A stretch of DNA of 64,000 nt from Sulfitobacter sp. W027 (GCF_025143985.1 NZ_CP083564.1:1861501-1925500), one strand, 5' to 3'. Shown: positions 44,709 through 54,583, numbered from the stretch's first letter. Made by a program: numbers and translations. The notes: generated by a model from the sequence alone, not told the origin.

Positions 44709-46001
44709 CTAGAGTCCGTCGCGCAGGATCGACGGCTCACGCCGCGCGCGGCATCCTTCGACCGGGCAGATGCGGCAGGTTGCGCCCACGGGCTGCGCAG
44801 GTGACGCGCTCGAGGGCACAGGCAAAAGCAACATAACGGATTGGCTCAAGGGCGGCGTGTTATAGGCGGCGGCGGCTTGAACTTCACAAGTCGCAATGGC
44901 CTCGAACTGCGCCTGCCCGCGTCCCATCTGCATGACACGGGATTTCATCACCAGCCCCGGCTGACCCTGCACCGCGAACAGTGGCCAAAGCGGGCAACAG
45001 GCGCCAAAGCGCGGCACGGTGAACCCTTCGACGGATTTGGCAAATGTCACACTGCCCGCGCGATCACAGACCACCAACCCCGCGCCAAGATCGGGCAGCG
45101 AGGCCAAGCGGCGCAGCACCCGCCCCATCGGTTGCTCCAGCGCCTGTGCAAGTCGTGCCGGATCATGTCCCCGCTCGGCCACTGCCCCCTCTAAACGGTT
45201 CAAAGGCAGCGCCGCCGCGTCCCGCGCAATCTGCTGCAACACCCCCGTTGCGATATGCCGCGCGGCTTTGGTTTTGAGCGCCTCAGCCTCGCCTACAAGG
45301 GCTGCAATCGCATCCTGCGGCGTGCCAGCCTGTTCCAGCGCGTCAAAACGGTAGTCATGCGCGGCGAGGAAGGTTTCCACCTCCGCCTGCGGGGAATGGG
45401 CCACCTCACGGGTCTCGGCGGCATTGTCAAAATAGGTCACCAGCGCCTGCGCACTGTCGGACAAACGGCGGCTATCTTCGTGGATATTCGCATGAAACCG
45501 GTCGCGCCATTCGGGCTGCAGACTGTCCGTCTCCGCCAAAATCGAGGCGGTTGATCGGATTGCGGCGGCGGTGCTGAGCAGCTCGTGCATCGACGTGGCA
45601 AGCTGCGGATCATGGGCCAACCGGTCTGACAGCGCCTCCACCGTCTGCTCTAACGCATCGATGCGGCGCTGGCTGGTGGCGAGCACTTTGGCCCAGCCCG
45701 GGAAACGCCCTGCGAATTCGTCAGCGCGGTCGCCCTCCGGCCCCACCAGCCCCGCATCCTCCGCCGCTTCGCGCAGCGCGGCGATCAGCGCGGCTTCGGC
45801 CCCTTCGGTCAGCGCCTGCGGCTCTACCCCAAGCGCGTGGGCGATATTGAGCAAGAGTTTCCCGCCGATTCTGCGTCGGTTATGTTCGATCAGATTGAGA
45901 TAACTGGCCGAGATTCCGCTTTGCTGAGCCAACTCAGCTTGCTTCAACCCTGCCATCACCCGCCGCTCACGGATACGGCTGCCGGTCAGCCCCTCACGCA
46001 T
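44709..46001 (-). CDS. XRE-family regulator, short-chain fatty acyl (ScfR) type
   Basis: The 430-residue protein has an N-terminal XRE helix-turn-helix (about 10-60, KQAELAQQSGISASYLNLIEHNRRR) and the large C-terminal domain of the ScfR/MccR/PccR regulators that bind short-chain acyl-CoAs. Clustered cysteines (FGACCPLW and CRICPVEGC near the end) are conserved features of this family as I recall. It faces the ABC operon across a 236-base gap with a matching operator, so it likely controls that transporter. Confidence 0.88.
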   Translation of the reverse strand: MREGLTGSRIRERRVMAGLKQAELAQQSGISASYLNLIEHNRRRIGGKLLLNIAHALGVEPQALTEGAEAALIAALREAAEDAGLVGPEGDRADEFAGRFPGWAKVLATSQRRIDALEQTVEALSDRLAHDPQLATSMHELLSTAAAIRSTASILAETDSLQPEWRDRFHANIHEDSRRLSDSAQALVTYFDNAAETREVAHSPQAEVETFLAAHDYRFDALEQAGTPQDAIAALVGEAEALKTKAARHIATGVLQQIARDAAALPLNRLEGAVAERGHDPARLAQALEQPMGRVLRRLASLPDLGAGLVVCDRAGSVTFAKSVEGFTVPRFGACCPLWPLFAVQGQPGLVMKSRVMQMGRGQAQFEAIATCEVQAAAAYNTPPLSQSVMLLLPVPSSASPAQPVGATCRICPVEGCRARREPSILRDGL

Positions 46002-46066
46002 GAGGTCGCTCCGCGCGAGATTTCGCCCGTTGTTTCAAGGTCTTTCTGCGGCGCAATATCATGTTA

Positions 46067-46106
46067 TTTACAAACCTCGCGAAGTCTTTGCGAATATATT
46101 TACAGA
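46067..46106. promoter_or_regulatory. Candidate ScfR-type operator
   Basis: TTTGCGAATATATTTACAGA (46087-46106) fits the reported PccR motif TTTGCAAA-N4-TTTGCAAA with one mismatch in the left half and two in the right. A further TTTACAAA occurs at 46067-46074. The site lies between the regulator and the ABC transporter genes. Confidence 0.5.
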
Positions 46107-46237
46107 AATATCGTTTCCATCAAGCAGGTTATTGATCGGTTTTCAGTTTCCGCGCCATAGTTTCTTTGCATTCTTGCGCGCCGTGGCACCGGGGGGAGGT
46201 TCCGCTGCCACGGCTTATAAAAACATGGGAGGACTTC

Positions 46238-47584
46238 ATGTCGTTTACGAAACTGACACGCCGCGGGCTGATCCAGACCGGCGCGGTTGCCGGTGCAGGG
46301 TTGGCGCTGCCGACCTATCTGCGCGCCGAAACGCACTCAGGCTTTACCAACGCGCCCACGGGCAGCACCGTCACGCTGGGCTTCAACGTGCCTCAGACCG
46401 GCCCCTATGCCGAAGAGGGTCTGGACGAGCTGCGCGCACAGGAACTCGCTGTTCAGCACCTCAACGGTGAGGGCGACGGCGGCATGATGAACACTTTCAG
46501 CTCTAAGGCGCTGAAAGGGAACGGCATTCTGGGCAAGAAGGTCGAATACGTCACCGGCGACACCCAGACAAAATCTGACGCCGCCCGCGCTTCCGCCAAA
46601 GCGATGATCGAAAAAGACGGCGCGATCATGATCAACGGCGGCTCGTCATCCGGCGTGGCCGTGGCGGTTCAAGGTCTGTGCCAAGAGGCCGGCGTGATCT
46701 TCATGGCCGGTCTGACCCACTCCAACGACACTACCGGGAAAGACAAGAAAGCCAATGGTTTCCGCCACTTCTTTAACGGTTACATGTCTGCCGCCGCCCT
46801 CGCGCCGGTGTTGAAAAACGCCTATGGCGAAGACCGCCGCGCTTACCACCTGACGGCGGATTACACATGGGGTTGGACACAACAGGAATCCATCGCCGCC
46901 GCGACTGAGGCGATGGGCTGGGAAACCGTCAACAACGTGCTGACGCCGCTCGCCTCGACTGACTTTAGCTCCTACATCGCGCCGGTGCTGAACTCCGGTG
47001 CCGATGTGCTGGTGCTGAACCACTACGGCGGGAACATGGTGAACTCGCTCACCAACGCGGTGCAGTTCGGCCTGCTGGATAAAGAAGTGAACGGCAAGAA
47101 GTTCGAGATCGTCGTGCCGCTTTATTCCGAGCTCATGGCCGCCGGTGCCGGTGCCAACGTGCAAGGTGTTATCGGTTCGATGAACTGGAACTGGCAGCTG
47201 CAGGATGAAGGCTCCAAAGCCTTCGTGAAATCCTTTGGTGAGAAATATGGCCGTCCACCCTCCAACTCCGCGCACACCTGCTATGTGCAGACGCTGCTCT
47301 ATGCGGATGCGGTTGAGCGCGCAGGCACCTTCAACCCCTGCGGTGTCGTCGAAGCGCTGGAAGACTTCGAGTTCGACGGTCTGGGCAACGGTCCAGTGCT
47401 CTACCGCGGCGATGACCACCAGTGCTTCAAAGACGTGCTGGTCATGAAGGGCAAAGAAAACCCGACCAACGAATATGACACGCTGGAGATCGTCGAGGTC
47501 ACGCCACGTGCGCAGGTCGAATATGCGCCTGATCACCCGATGTTCGCCGGGGGCGAGCTGGGCGCCTGCAACCCGGGCGCTTGA
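46238..47584 (+). CDS. ABC transporter substrate-binding protein, branched-chain amino acid type
   Basis: The 448-residue protein has a Tat-type signal (TRRGLIQTGAVAGAGLA) and a periplasmic ligand-binding fold of the Leu/Ile/Val class (VTLGFNVPQTGPYAEEGLDE, INGGSSSGVAVAVQGL, then TAD-like YHLTADYTWGWTQQES). The substrate is unknown; the ScfR-type regulator suggests a carboxylate or short-chain acid. GGGAGGAC before the ATG at 46238 fixes the start. It is first in a five-gene operon. Confidence 0.92.
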   Translation: MSFTKLTRRGLIQTGAVAGAGLALPTYLRAETHSGFTNAPTGSTVTLGFNVPQTGPYAEEGLDELRAQELAVQHLNGEGDGGMMNTFSSKALKGNGILGKKVEYVTGDTQTKSDAARASAKAMIEKDGAIMINGGSSSGVAVAVQGLCQEAGVIFMAGLTHSNDTTGKDKKANGFRHFFNGYMSAAALAPVLKNAYGEDRRAYHLTADYTWGWTQQESIAAATEAMGWETVNNVLTPLASTDFSSYIAPVLNSGADVLVLNHYGGNMVNSLTNAVQFGLLDKEVNGKKFEIVVPLYSELMAAGAGANVQGVIGSMNWNWQLQDEGSKAFVKSFGEKYGRPPSNSAHTCYVQTLLYADAVERAGTFNPCGVVEALEDFEFDGLGNGPVLYRGDDHQCFKDVLVMKGKENPTNEYDTLEIVEVTPRAQVEYAPDHPMFAGGELGACNPGA

Positions 47585-47599
47585 TCTACTGAACCTTGT

Positions 47600-47652
47600 G
47601 GGCGCGCTGTATCGGCGCGCCCCTTTCACCACATGAGGCCCGCCCTCATGTG
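47600..47652 (+). other. Two tandem hairpins between substrate-binding protein and permease
   Basis: GGGCGCGC/GCGCGCCC (47600-47607, 47615-47622) and CACATGAGG/CCTCATGTG (47630-47638, 47644-47652) are perfect stems. Such hairpins often protect the binding-protein message and lower downstream expression. Confidence 0.65.
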
Positions 47653-47677
47653 AACGCATCCCTAACAGGTGGGGTCC

Positions 47678-48706
47678 ATGGACGCTGTTCTTCTGCAAAT
47701 ACTTAACGGGCTCGACAAGGGCTCGGCCTATGCGCTGATCGCGCTTGGGCTCACTTTGATCTTTGGCACGCTTGGCGTGGTCAACTTTGCCCATGGGGCG
47801 CTGTTTATGATCGGGGCTTTCTGCTCGGTCACGCTGCAACGTCTGCTGACGCTGAGCGTTGAGACAGTTAGCGAGACCCAAAAGGATTTCCTCGGCAATC
47901 CGCTGAAGGTCAAAACCCCCTATGTCGAGCAATGGTTCGGACCAGAGACGGGACAGGCGATCATCGACTGGTCGGTGCCGCTGGCGATCCTCTTTGCGAT
48001 TCCGGTGATGCTGCTGATTGGCTTCATCATGGAACGCGGGCTGATCAAGCATTTCTACAAGCGTCCCCATGCGGATCAGATCCTTGTGACCTTCGGCCTC
48101 GCCATCGTACTGCAAGAGGTCGTGAAGTATTTCTATGGTGCCAACCCGATCCCCACCCCTGCGCCCGAAGTTTTCAAAGGCAGCTTTGACTTCGCACCGC
48201 TCTTGGGCTTGGATACCTCGCTGGCCTACCCCTACTGGCGTCTGGTCTATTTCGGCTTCTCTACAGTCATCATCGCTGCGGTTTTTGCCTTCCTGCAATT
48301 CACCACCTTCGGCATGGTCGTCCGCGCCGGTATGGCGGACCGTGAGACCGTGGGCCTTCTGGGCATCGACATCGACCGCCGCTTTACCATCATGTTCGGC
48401 ATCGCTGCTGCCGTGGCGGGGCTTGCGGGCGTGATGTATGCGCCGATTAACTCACCGAATTATCACATGGGCATGGACTTTCTGGTGCTGAGCTTCGTTG
48501 TCGTCGTGGTTGGCGGCATGGGCTCCCTGCCCGGCGCGGTGCTGGCGGGGTTCCTTTTGGGCATCCTCGAAAGCCTCGCCTCCATGAATGAAATCAAGAA
48601 CATCATCTACGGTATCGACCAGATCATCATCTACGTCGTTGCCATCGTGATCCTGCTGGTCCGCCCGCGTGGTCTGATGGGTCGCCGCGGCGTGATGGAG
48701 GAATAA
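47678..48706 (+). CDS. ABC transporter permease, LivH type
   Basis: The 342-residue permease begins MDAVLLQILNGLDKGSAYALIALGLTLIFGTLGVVNFAHGA (family start), with the conserved GMADRETVGLLGIDIDR loop. An extra region of about 50 residues (ETVSETQKDFLGNPLKVKTPYV) forms a large loop after the second helix, longer than in LivH and probably fitted to its binding protein. ATG at 47678 follows AGGTGGGG. Confidence 0.92.
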   Translation: MDAVLLQILNGLDKGSAYALIALGLTLIFGTLGVVNFAHGALFMIGAFCSVTLQRLLTLSVETVSETQKDFLGNPLKVKTPYVEQWFGPETGQAIIDWSVPLAILFAIPVMLLIGFIMERGLIKHFYKRPHADQILVTFGLAIVLQEVVKYFYGANPIPTPAPEVFKGSFDFAPLLGLDTSLAYPYWRLVYFGFSTVIIAAVFAFLQFTTFGMVVRAGMADRETVGLLGIDIDRRFTIMFGIAAAVAGLAGVMYAPINSPNYHMGMDFLVLSFVVVVVGGMGSLPGAVLAGFLLGILESLASMNEIKNIIYGIDQIIIYVVAIVILLVRPRGLMGRRGVMEE

Positions 48707-48709
48707 GCC

Positions 48710-49915
48710 ATGTTCGGACTGGAAAAACGCGATACGCTTCTCTTGGGGGTCGTAATCGTTCTCACGCTCTTCGCCCCCTTCATCCTCAACCCCTTCCCCG
48801 CAAACTCGGCAATGGCGCAATTCAACGCGGGCTATCCCGATCTGATGCAGCGTTTTGTGATCTTCGGCATCTTTGCTATCGGGTTCAACATACTCTTCGG
48901 GTTGACTGGCTACCTCTCCTTTGGCCATGCGGCCTTTCTGGGGGTCGGTTCCTACTCCGCCGTCTGGATGTTCAAACTGCTGAGCTACAACGTCGTGCCC
49001 GCCTTGGTGCTGGCCGTGATCATGGCGGGGCTGTTTTCGGCGCTCATTGGCTTTATCAGCCTGCGGCGCTCGGGCATCTACTTCTCGATCCTGACACTGG
49101 CCTTTGCACAGATGTCGTTTAACCTTGCCTATTCAGTGCTGACACCCATCACCAATGGTGAGACGGGTTTGCAGATCTACACTTCTGACCCGCAGTACCT
49201 TCAAGCCGCAGATGCTCCCGCCTTCCCCAATCTCTTTGGTGCGGCGATGAACTCTTCGACGACGCTGTTCTTCGGCGGTTGGACGTTTACTTTCTCCGTC
49301 GGCTACTACTTCTGCGCGATCTTCCTGATCCTCGCCTTCTATCTGGCGATCCGCATCTTCCGCTCGCCTTTCGGCATGATGCTGCGGGCGGTGAAGTCTA
49401 ACCAGCAGCGGATGAACTACACAGGCCTTAACACCCGGCCCTACACACTGGCGGCCTTTGTGATCTCGGGCATGTATGCCGGTCTGGCCGGTGGTCTGCT
49501 CGCCGCGATGGACCCGCTGGCGGGGGCCGAGCGGATGCAGTGGACGGCCTCTGGCGAAGTGGTGCTAATGACGATCCTTGGCGGCGCAGGCACCTTGATC
49601 GGGCCGGTTTTGGGTGCGGGTTTCATCAAGTACTTTGAAAACATCTTTGCCAAGATCAACGACAACGTGCTGCACGGCTGGTTCGCCTTCATGCCCGACG
49701 GATTGGAAGACGCGATGGTCGCCATCATCCATCCTTTCGTTGGCAAAGGCTGGCACCTGACACTGGGCCTGCTCTTTATGCTGGTCGTGATCTTCCTGCC
49801 CGGTGGGTTGGTTGAAGGTGGGCAACGTCTGGGCCGTGTCTTCCGCCGCAAGGACAAAAATGCAGGCTCGGTTGAGGCCGACGCCGCCCAACAACGCAGC
49901 GAAGCCGCAGAATAG
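48710..49915 (+). CDS. ABC transporter permease, LivM type
   Basis: The 401-residue permease has [41 protein letters not shown] and the conserved EAA-like [21 protein letters not shown]. Two extended loops ([22 protein letters not shown] and around residues 330-355) are unusual for LivM. The start lies 3 bases after livH-type stop, so they are coupled. Confidence 0.92.
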   Translation: MFGLEKRDTLLLGVVIVLTLFAPFILNPFPANSAMAQFNAGYPDLMQRFVIFGIFAIGFNILFGLTGYLSFGHAAFLGVGSYSAVWMFKLLSYNVVPALVLAVIMAGLFSALIGFISLRRSGIYFSILTLAFAQMSFNLAYSVLTPITNGETGLQIYTSDPQYLQAADAPAFPNLFGAAMNSSTTLFFGGWTFTFSVGYYFCAIFLILAFYLAIRIFRSPFGMMLRAVKSNQQRMNYTGLNTRPYTLAAFVISGMYAGLAGGLLAAMDPLAGAERMQWTASGEVVLMTILGGAGTLIGPVLGAGFIKYFENIFAKINDNVLHGWFAFMPDGLEDAMVAIIHPFVGKGWHLTLGLLFMLVVIFLPGGLVEGGQRLGRVFRRKDKNAGSVEADAAQQRSEAAE

Positions 49916-49925
49916 GAAAGACATC

Positions 49926-50690
49926 ATGGCCATTCTCGAAGTCAAAAATGTCGGCAAGCGCTTTGGCGGGTTGCAGGCGCTGAGCGATGTGAACCTGAGC
50001 GTGGCGGAGAACTCCGTCCATGCGATCATCGGCCCCAACGGGGCGGGCAAATCCACGCTGCTTAACTGTCTGGTGGGCAAGCTCATTCCCGATACCGGGT
50101 CTGTCATGTTCGACGGGCAATCGGTGCTGGGGCGCAAGCCCTATGAGATCAACCAGATGGGCATCAGCCGTGTGTTCCAGACGCCCGAGATCTTTGGTGA
50201 TCTCACGGTGATGGAAAACATGCTGATCCCCTGCCTTGCCAAACGCGACGGGGCGTTCCAGCTGAATGGGTGGTCCCGCGTGGTCGGCCAGAAAGACGTG
50301 ATCAACAAGGCCGAGGAAATGCTGCGCGACATGAACATGATCGACAAGCGGCACATGCATGCGGCGGCCCTGTCTCGTGGCGACAAGCGGCGGCTTGAGA
50401 TCGCCATGTGCCTCGCGCAAGACCCGCGCCTGCTCCTTTTGGACGAGCCCACCGCTGGCATGGCCCGCGCCGATACCAACAACACCATCGACCTGCTGAA
50501 ACAGATCAAGGACGAGCGCGACATCACCATCGCCATCATCGAGCATGACATGCACGTCGTATTTTCATTGGCCGAACGCATCACGGTGCTGGCCCAAGGC
50601 ACGCCGCTTGTCGAAGACACGCCCGACCGGATCAAGGGCCACCCCAAGGTGCGCGAAGCCTATCTGGGTGAGAGCCAAGACGCTGCCTGA
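49926..50690 (+). CDS. ABC transporter ATP-binding protein, LivG type
   Basis: The 254-residue ATPase has Walker A GPNGAGKST, the signature ALSRGDKRRLEIAMCLAQDP (with SRGDKR in place of canonical LSGGQ), Walker B LLLLDEPTAGM and the H-loop IEHDM. It powers transport with the LivF-type partner. The degenerate signature differs from usual LivG. Start at 49926, 10 bases after the permease, with GGAAAGACATC upstream. Confidence 0.93.
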   Translation: MAILEVKNVGKRFGGLQALSDVNLSVAENSVHAIIGPNGAGKSTLLNCLVGKLIPDTGSVMFDGQSVLGRKPYEINQMGISRVFQTPEIFGDLTVMENMLIPCLAKRDGAFQLNGWSRVVGQKDVINKAEEMLRDMNMIDKRHMHAAALSRGDKRRLEIAMCLAQDPRLLLLDEPTAGMARADTNNTIDLLKQIKDERDITIAIIEHDMHVVFSLAERITVLAQGTPLVEDTPDRIKGHPKVREAYLGESQDAA

Positions 50691-50740
50691 TCCCCGCCCC
50701 TCTGATCTTGGCCCTCTGGCCGAACCGCAAGGACATATTG

Positions 50741-51493
50741 ATGAGCACCGACACGCTAGACCAAAACGCCAACCACGCCCAAACCGCCCCGGCCTTCCTT
50801 TCGGTCTGGGATATCCATGCCTATTACGGCGAAAGCTATATCGTGCAGGGGGTGAGCTTTAACGTCCATGAGGGCGAAATCCTCGCGCTTCTGGGCCGCA
50901 ACGGTGCCGGCAAAACCTCGACCCTGCGGGCCATTGCGCGCGTCAGTAATCCGGAACTGAAGCGGGGCGAGATCTGGCTCGACCATCAGCCGCTGCACAA
51001 TATGGCCAGCCATCAGGCTTCGGCGGCGGGACTGGCGCTGGTGCCGGAAGACCGCCGCATCATCTCGGGCCTCACGGTCGAGGAGAACCTGAAGCTGGCG
51101 CAAATCGCCCCCCCGATCGGCTGGTCGCTGGACCGGCTCTATGACCTATTCCCCCGTCTGGGCGAACGTAAGAACCAAGAAGGCACCACCCTCTCGGGCG
51201 GCGAACAGCAGATGCTGGCGATTGCGCGGGCCCTGGCGCGGGACATCAAAGTGCTTCTCTTGGACGAGCCTTACGAAGGTCTTGCCCCTGTGATCGTGGA
51301 TGAGATCGAAAAGACACTGGCGCTGATTAAGGCGCAGGGCATCACAACGATTCTGGTCGAGCAGAACGCCGTGCGCGCATTGAAGCTGGCGGACCGTGCG
51401 GTGATCCTTGACACCGGCGGCATTGTTTTCGACGGCACGGCGGCAGAAGTCCTCGACAATGCCGAGCTGCGCGCCGAATACCTCGCGATTTGA
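50741..51493 (+). CDS. ABC transporter ATP-binding protein, LivF type
   Basis: The 250-residue ATPase has Walker A GRNGAGKTS, signature LSGGEQQMLAIARAL, Walker B VLLLDEPYEGLAP and the LivF-like VEQNAVRALKLADRAVIL ending. AAGGACATATTG precedes the ATG at 50741. It is the last gene of the ABC operon, followed by an inverted repeat. Confidence 0.94.
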   Translation: MSTDTLDQNANHAQTAPAFLSVWDIHAYYGESYIVQGVSFNVHEGEILALLGRNGAGKTSTLRAIARVSNPELKRGEIWLDHQPLHNMASHQASAAGLALVPEDRRIISGLTVEENLKLAQIAPPIGWSLDRLYDLFPRLGERKNQEGTTLSGGEQQMLAIARALARDIKVLLLDEPYEGLAPVIVDEIEKTLALIKAQGITTILVEQNAVRALKLADRAVILDTGGIVFDGTAAEVLDNAELRAEYLAI

Positions 51494-51509
51494 ACCCACT
51501 TGGTAACAT

Positions 51510-51554
51510 CCCCGACGCGCGAGAAAGCGAATACCGCATCATCCCGCGTCGGGG
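51510..51554 (+). terminator. Long-loop inverted repeat after the ABC operon
   Basis: CCCCGACGCG (51510-51519) and CGCGTCGGGG (51545-51554) form a perfect 10-bp stem with a 25-base loop, 17 bases after the last ABC gene. There is no T-run, so it may be a stability or Rho-linked end rather than an intrinsic terminator. Confidence 0.45.
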
Positions 51555-51691
51555 CCTGCCCGCGCGATAAAAAACCGATCCTACCCCCTAGACAACAGTT
51601 GGCTTTTCATGGCTTTGCCCATGCCCTATAAGCGAGCACAATCAATCGCGCAGCGATAGGCTGCCAGCCTGTCGAAATCTTCGAGGATCCA

Positions 51692-52198
51692 ATGACAAAA
51701 AACACCCATGACAGTGACGTGGCCTTCATCAAGGCCCTCGCCGAGCTGCTGAACGAGAACGACCTGACCGAGCTTCAGGTGAAACGCGACTACGCCGAGG
51801 ACGACAGCCTGAACGTGCGTGTGAGCCGCAAGCCGCCACAGCAGATCATGGCCGCCCCGCAACAGCAGTATCAGGCCGCCCCCGCTGCCGCAGCCCCATC
51901 GGCTGCCCCGGCCAGCGCACCCAGCAGCGCCCCAGCGGCTGCCGATTCCGATCCAGCGGATCATCCCGGCGCGGTAACTTCGCCGATGGTCGGCACGGTA
52001 TATCTCCAAGGTGAGCCCGGCGCGCCCGCCTTCATCTCGGTCGGTGCTTCGGTCTCCGAAGGCGACACGCTGCTGATCGTCGAAGCCATGAAGACGATGA
52101 ACCACATTCCCGCCCCCCGCGCTGGCACCGTCAAGCGCATCCTCGTCGGTGACGGCGATGCCGTCGAATTCGGCGCCCCGCTGGTGATCTTGGAATAA
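51692..52198 (+). CDS. accB: Acetyl-CoA carboxylase biotin carboxyl carrier protein
   Basis: The 168-residue protein has an N-terminal helical part, an Ala/Pro linker (50-90) and the biotinyl domain with the biotin lysine K134 in [12 protein letters not shown]. It carries CO2 between the carboxylase and transferase subunits. It is 9 bases from accC, the usual accBC operon. Confidence 0.97.
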   Translation: MTKNTHDSDVAFIKALAELLNENDLTELQVKRDYAEDDSLNVRVSRKPPQQIMAAPQQQYQAAPAAAAPSAAPASAPSSAPAAADSDPADHPGAVTSPMVGTVYLQGEPGAPAFISVGASVSEGDTLLIVEAMKTMNHIPAPRAGTVKRILVGDGDAVEFGAPLVILE

Positions 52199-52207
52199 GG
52201 GCAGATC

Positions 52208-53560
52208 ATGTTCAGCAAAATCCTAGTCGCCAACCGTGGAGAGATCGCCCTGCGCGTCATCCGCGCGGCCCGCGAAATGGGCATCAAGACGGTTGCGGTG
52301 CATTCCACCGCCGACAGCGATGCGATGCATGTGCGCATGGCTGACGAATCCGTCTGCATCGGCCCGCCCTCCTCGACGCAATCTTACCTCTCGATCCCGG
52401 CCATCATCGCCGCCTGTGAAATCACCGGCGCCGAAGCGATCCACCCCGGCTACGGCTTCTTGTCAGAGAACGCCGGTTTCGTGCAGGTGATCGAAGACCA
52501 CGGCCTGACCTTCATCGGTCCCACCGCCGAGCACATTCGCGTCATGGGCGACAAGATCACCGCCAAGGACACGATGAAGAAACTTGGCGTGCCCTGTGTG
52601 CCCGGCTCCGAAGGCGGCGTGGCCTCGCTCGAAGAAGCCAAACGCTTGGGCGAAGAGATCGGCTATCCGGTCATCATCAAAGCCACGGCAGGCGGTGGCG
52701 GTAAGGGCATGAAAGTCGCCCAATCCGCCAAGGACATGGAGCGCGCCTTCCAGACTGCCCGCGCCGAGGGCAAATCGAACTTCGGCAATGACGAAGTCTA
52801 TATCGAGAAATACCTCACCACCCCGCGCCATATCGAGATTCAGGTCTTTGGCGACGGCAAGGGCAACGCTGTGCATCTGGGCGAACGCGACTGTTCCCTG
52901 CAGCGCCGTCACCAGAAGGTCTTCGAAGAGGCCCCCGGCCCCTCGATCACCGCGGAAGAGCGCGCCCGGATCGGTAAGGTCTGTGCGGATGCCGTGGCCA
53001 ACATCAATTACATCGGTGCGGGCACGATCGAGTTCCTTTATGAGAACGGCGAGTTCTATTTCATCGAAATGAACACCCGCCTTCAGGTGGAACACCCGGT
53101 GACCGAAGCGATCTTTGGCGTCGATCTGGTGCGCGAGCAGATCCGCGTCGCCGAAGGGCTGCCGATGTCCTTCACGCAGGACGACCTGCAGATCAACGGC
53201 CACGCCATCGAGGTCCGCATCAACGCCGAGAAACTGCCGAACTTCGCGCCCTGCCCGGGCCGGATTACGCAGTATCACGCGCCGGGCGGCCTTGGCGTGC
53301 GGATGGATTCAGCCCTTTATGACGGCTATTCGATCCCGCCCTATTACGACAGCTTGATCGGCAAACTCATCGTACATGGCCGCGACCGCCCCGAGGCGCT
53401 GGCGCGTCTGGGTCGCGCCCTGGGGGAGCTGATCGTGGACGGCGTCGATACCACTGTTCCTCTCTTCCACGCGCTTCTGGCCGAAGAGGACGTACAATCG
53501 GGCGGCTACAACATCCACTGGCTTGAGCATTGGCTGGAAACCAACCTCGGCAACGCCTGA
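52208..53560 (+). CDS. accC: Acetyl-CoA carboxylase, biotin carboxylase subunit
   Basis: The 450-residue ATP-grasp enzyme begins [23 protein letters not shown], with the Gly-rich ATP loop [10 protein letters not shown] and the bicarbonate/biotin motifs [16 protein letters not shown] and [16 protein letters not shown]. It carboxylates biotin on AccB. The last gene of accBC is followed 6 bases later by aat. Confidence 0.97.
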   Translation: MFSKILVANRGEIALRVIRAAREMGIKTVAVHSTADSDAMHVRMADESVCIGPPSSTQSYLSIPAIIAACEITGAEAIHPGYGFLSENAGFVQVIEDHGLTFIGPTAEHIRVMGDKITAKDTMKKLGVPCVPGSEGGVASLEEAKRLGEEIGYPVIIKATAGGGGKGMKVAQSAKDMERAFQTARAEGKSNFGNDEVYIEKYLTTPRHIEIQVFGDGKGNAVHLGERDCSLQRRHQKVFEEAPGPSITAEERARIGKVCADAVANINYIGAGTIEFLYENGEFYFIEMNTRLQVEHPVTEAIFGVDLVREQIRVAEGLPMSFTQDDLQINGHAIEVRINAEKLPNFAPCPGRITQYHAPGGLGVRMDSALYDGYSIPPYYDSLIGKLIVHGRDRPEALARLGRALGELIVDGVDTTVPLFHALLAEEDVQSGGYNIHWLEHWLETNLGNA

Positions 53561-53566
53561 CATCAG

Positions 53567-54202
53567 ATGTCGGGTCTGACGCCAGAGATCCTGCTCCACG
53601 GCTACTCCATCGGGATTTTCCCCATGGCCGAACACCGCGACGACCCAGAGATTTTCTGGGTCGATCCGCGGCGTCGTGGGGTGATGCCGCTGAATGGCTT
53701 TCACATATCGCGCTCACTGGCCCGCGCGATGCGGCGCAGTTCGTTTCACCATACAATCAACCGCGATTTTGGCGGTGTCGTCGCCGGCTGTGCCGACCGC
53801 GACGACACTTGGATCAACGCAGAGATCGCGGCACTCTATGCAGGACTGCACCGTGCGGGCCACGCCCATTCACTTGAGGTTTGGGAAGGCGACGCGCTTG
53901 TGGGCGGCGTCTATGGCGTTACGCTGGGCCGTGCGTTTTTCGGGGAAAGCATGTTTTCGCGGCGGACCAACGCCTCTAAAATGGCGCTGGCAGCACTGGT
54001 GGACCGGCTCCGCCGTGGCGGGTTTACCCTGTTTGACACGCAATTTTTAACCGACCACCTAGCCTCTCTCGGGGCGCAAGAGATCAGCCGCGCGAAGTAT
54101 CAAGCGCAGCTTGATCTGGCAAAACGCGGCAATGCGCAGTTCCACGCGCCTGTCTTAGACAGCTTTCAGGATGTGCTGCAGCGCATGACCCAAATGTCAT
54201 AG
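53567..54202 (+). CDS. aat: Leucyl/phenylalanyl-tRNA--protein transferase
   Basis: The 211-residue protein has the Aat signature [29 protein letters not shown] and the conserved [20 protein letters not shown] and [14 protein letters not shown]. It adds Leu or Phe to N-terminal Arg/Lys proteins, marking them for ClpS/ClpAP. It overlaps the convergent DUF2155 gene end by 37 bases. Confidence 0.95.
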   Translation: MSGLTPEILLHGYSIGIFPMAEHRDDPEIFWVDPRRRGVMPLNGFHISRSLARAMRRSSFHHTINRDFGGVVAGCADRDDTWINAEIAALYAGLHRAGHAHSLEVWEGDALVGGVYGVTLGRAFFGESMFSRRTNASKMALAALVDRLRRGGFTLFDTQFLTDHLASLGAQEISRAKYQAQLDLAKRGNAQFHAPVLDSFQDVLQRMTQMS

Positions 54203-54528
54203 CGAAAATGTTCCAACGCGTGCAGCGCCGGGGCCGAGGCAATCATCCAGCCCGAGAAGACCGCGCCCTTACTGCCTTCTTCGGTGATCTCAAGCGCGGC
54301 ATAGGCATTGGCCGCCGGATCGCCCACCGGATAGCGGCAGTCTACCATGGTGATCTGCAGATTGCCCAAAGAGTGACTATCACCCTTGATGATCTCCAGA
54401 TCGATTGTATCGCCAGAGATCTTGTCCAACGCCCGCAAGACGCCGCCCGTGGCGCTGGCGACCTGAGCGCCCTCTTGTGCATGAAGCGGCGCTGCCAGCA
54501 GAGATGCGGCGATCAGAAGCTTTTTCAT
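54166..54528 (-). CDS. DUF2155 domain-containing exported protein
   Basis: The 120-residue protein has a signal peptide ([17 protein letters not shown]) and the DUF2155 body: [21 protein letters not shown], then [21 protein letters not shown] and [21 protein letters not shown]. The function is unknown but the gene is conserved next to NDUFA12 and aat in roseobacters, as I recall. It starts 55 bases after the NDUFA12 gene and ends inside aat. Confidence 0.85.
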   Translation of the reverse strand: MKKLLIAASLLAAPLHAQEGAQVASATGGVLRALDKISGDTIDLEIIKGDSHSLGNLQITMVDCRYPVGDPAANAYAALEITEEGSKGAVFSGWMIASAPALHALEHFRYDIWVMRCSTS

Positions 54529-54583
54529 TAACCTACCCGGATTGCGTGAAACTTGGGGCCGCGCAGCAGGCGCGGCCAACCGA

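Noticed and set aside
46646..48298. 550-codon minus-strand open frame over the ABC transporter genes
   Set aside because: It is antisense to the binding-protein and LivH-type genes, which show clear motifs; it has none.
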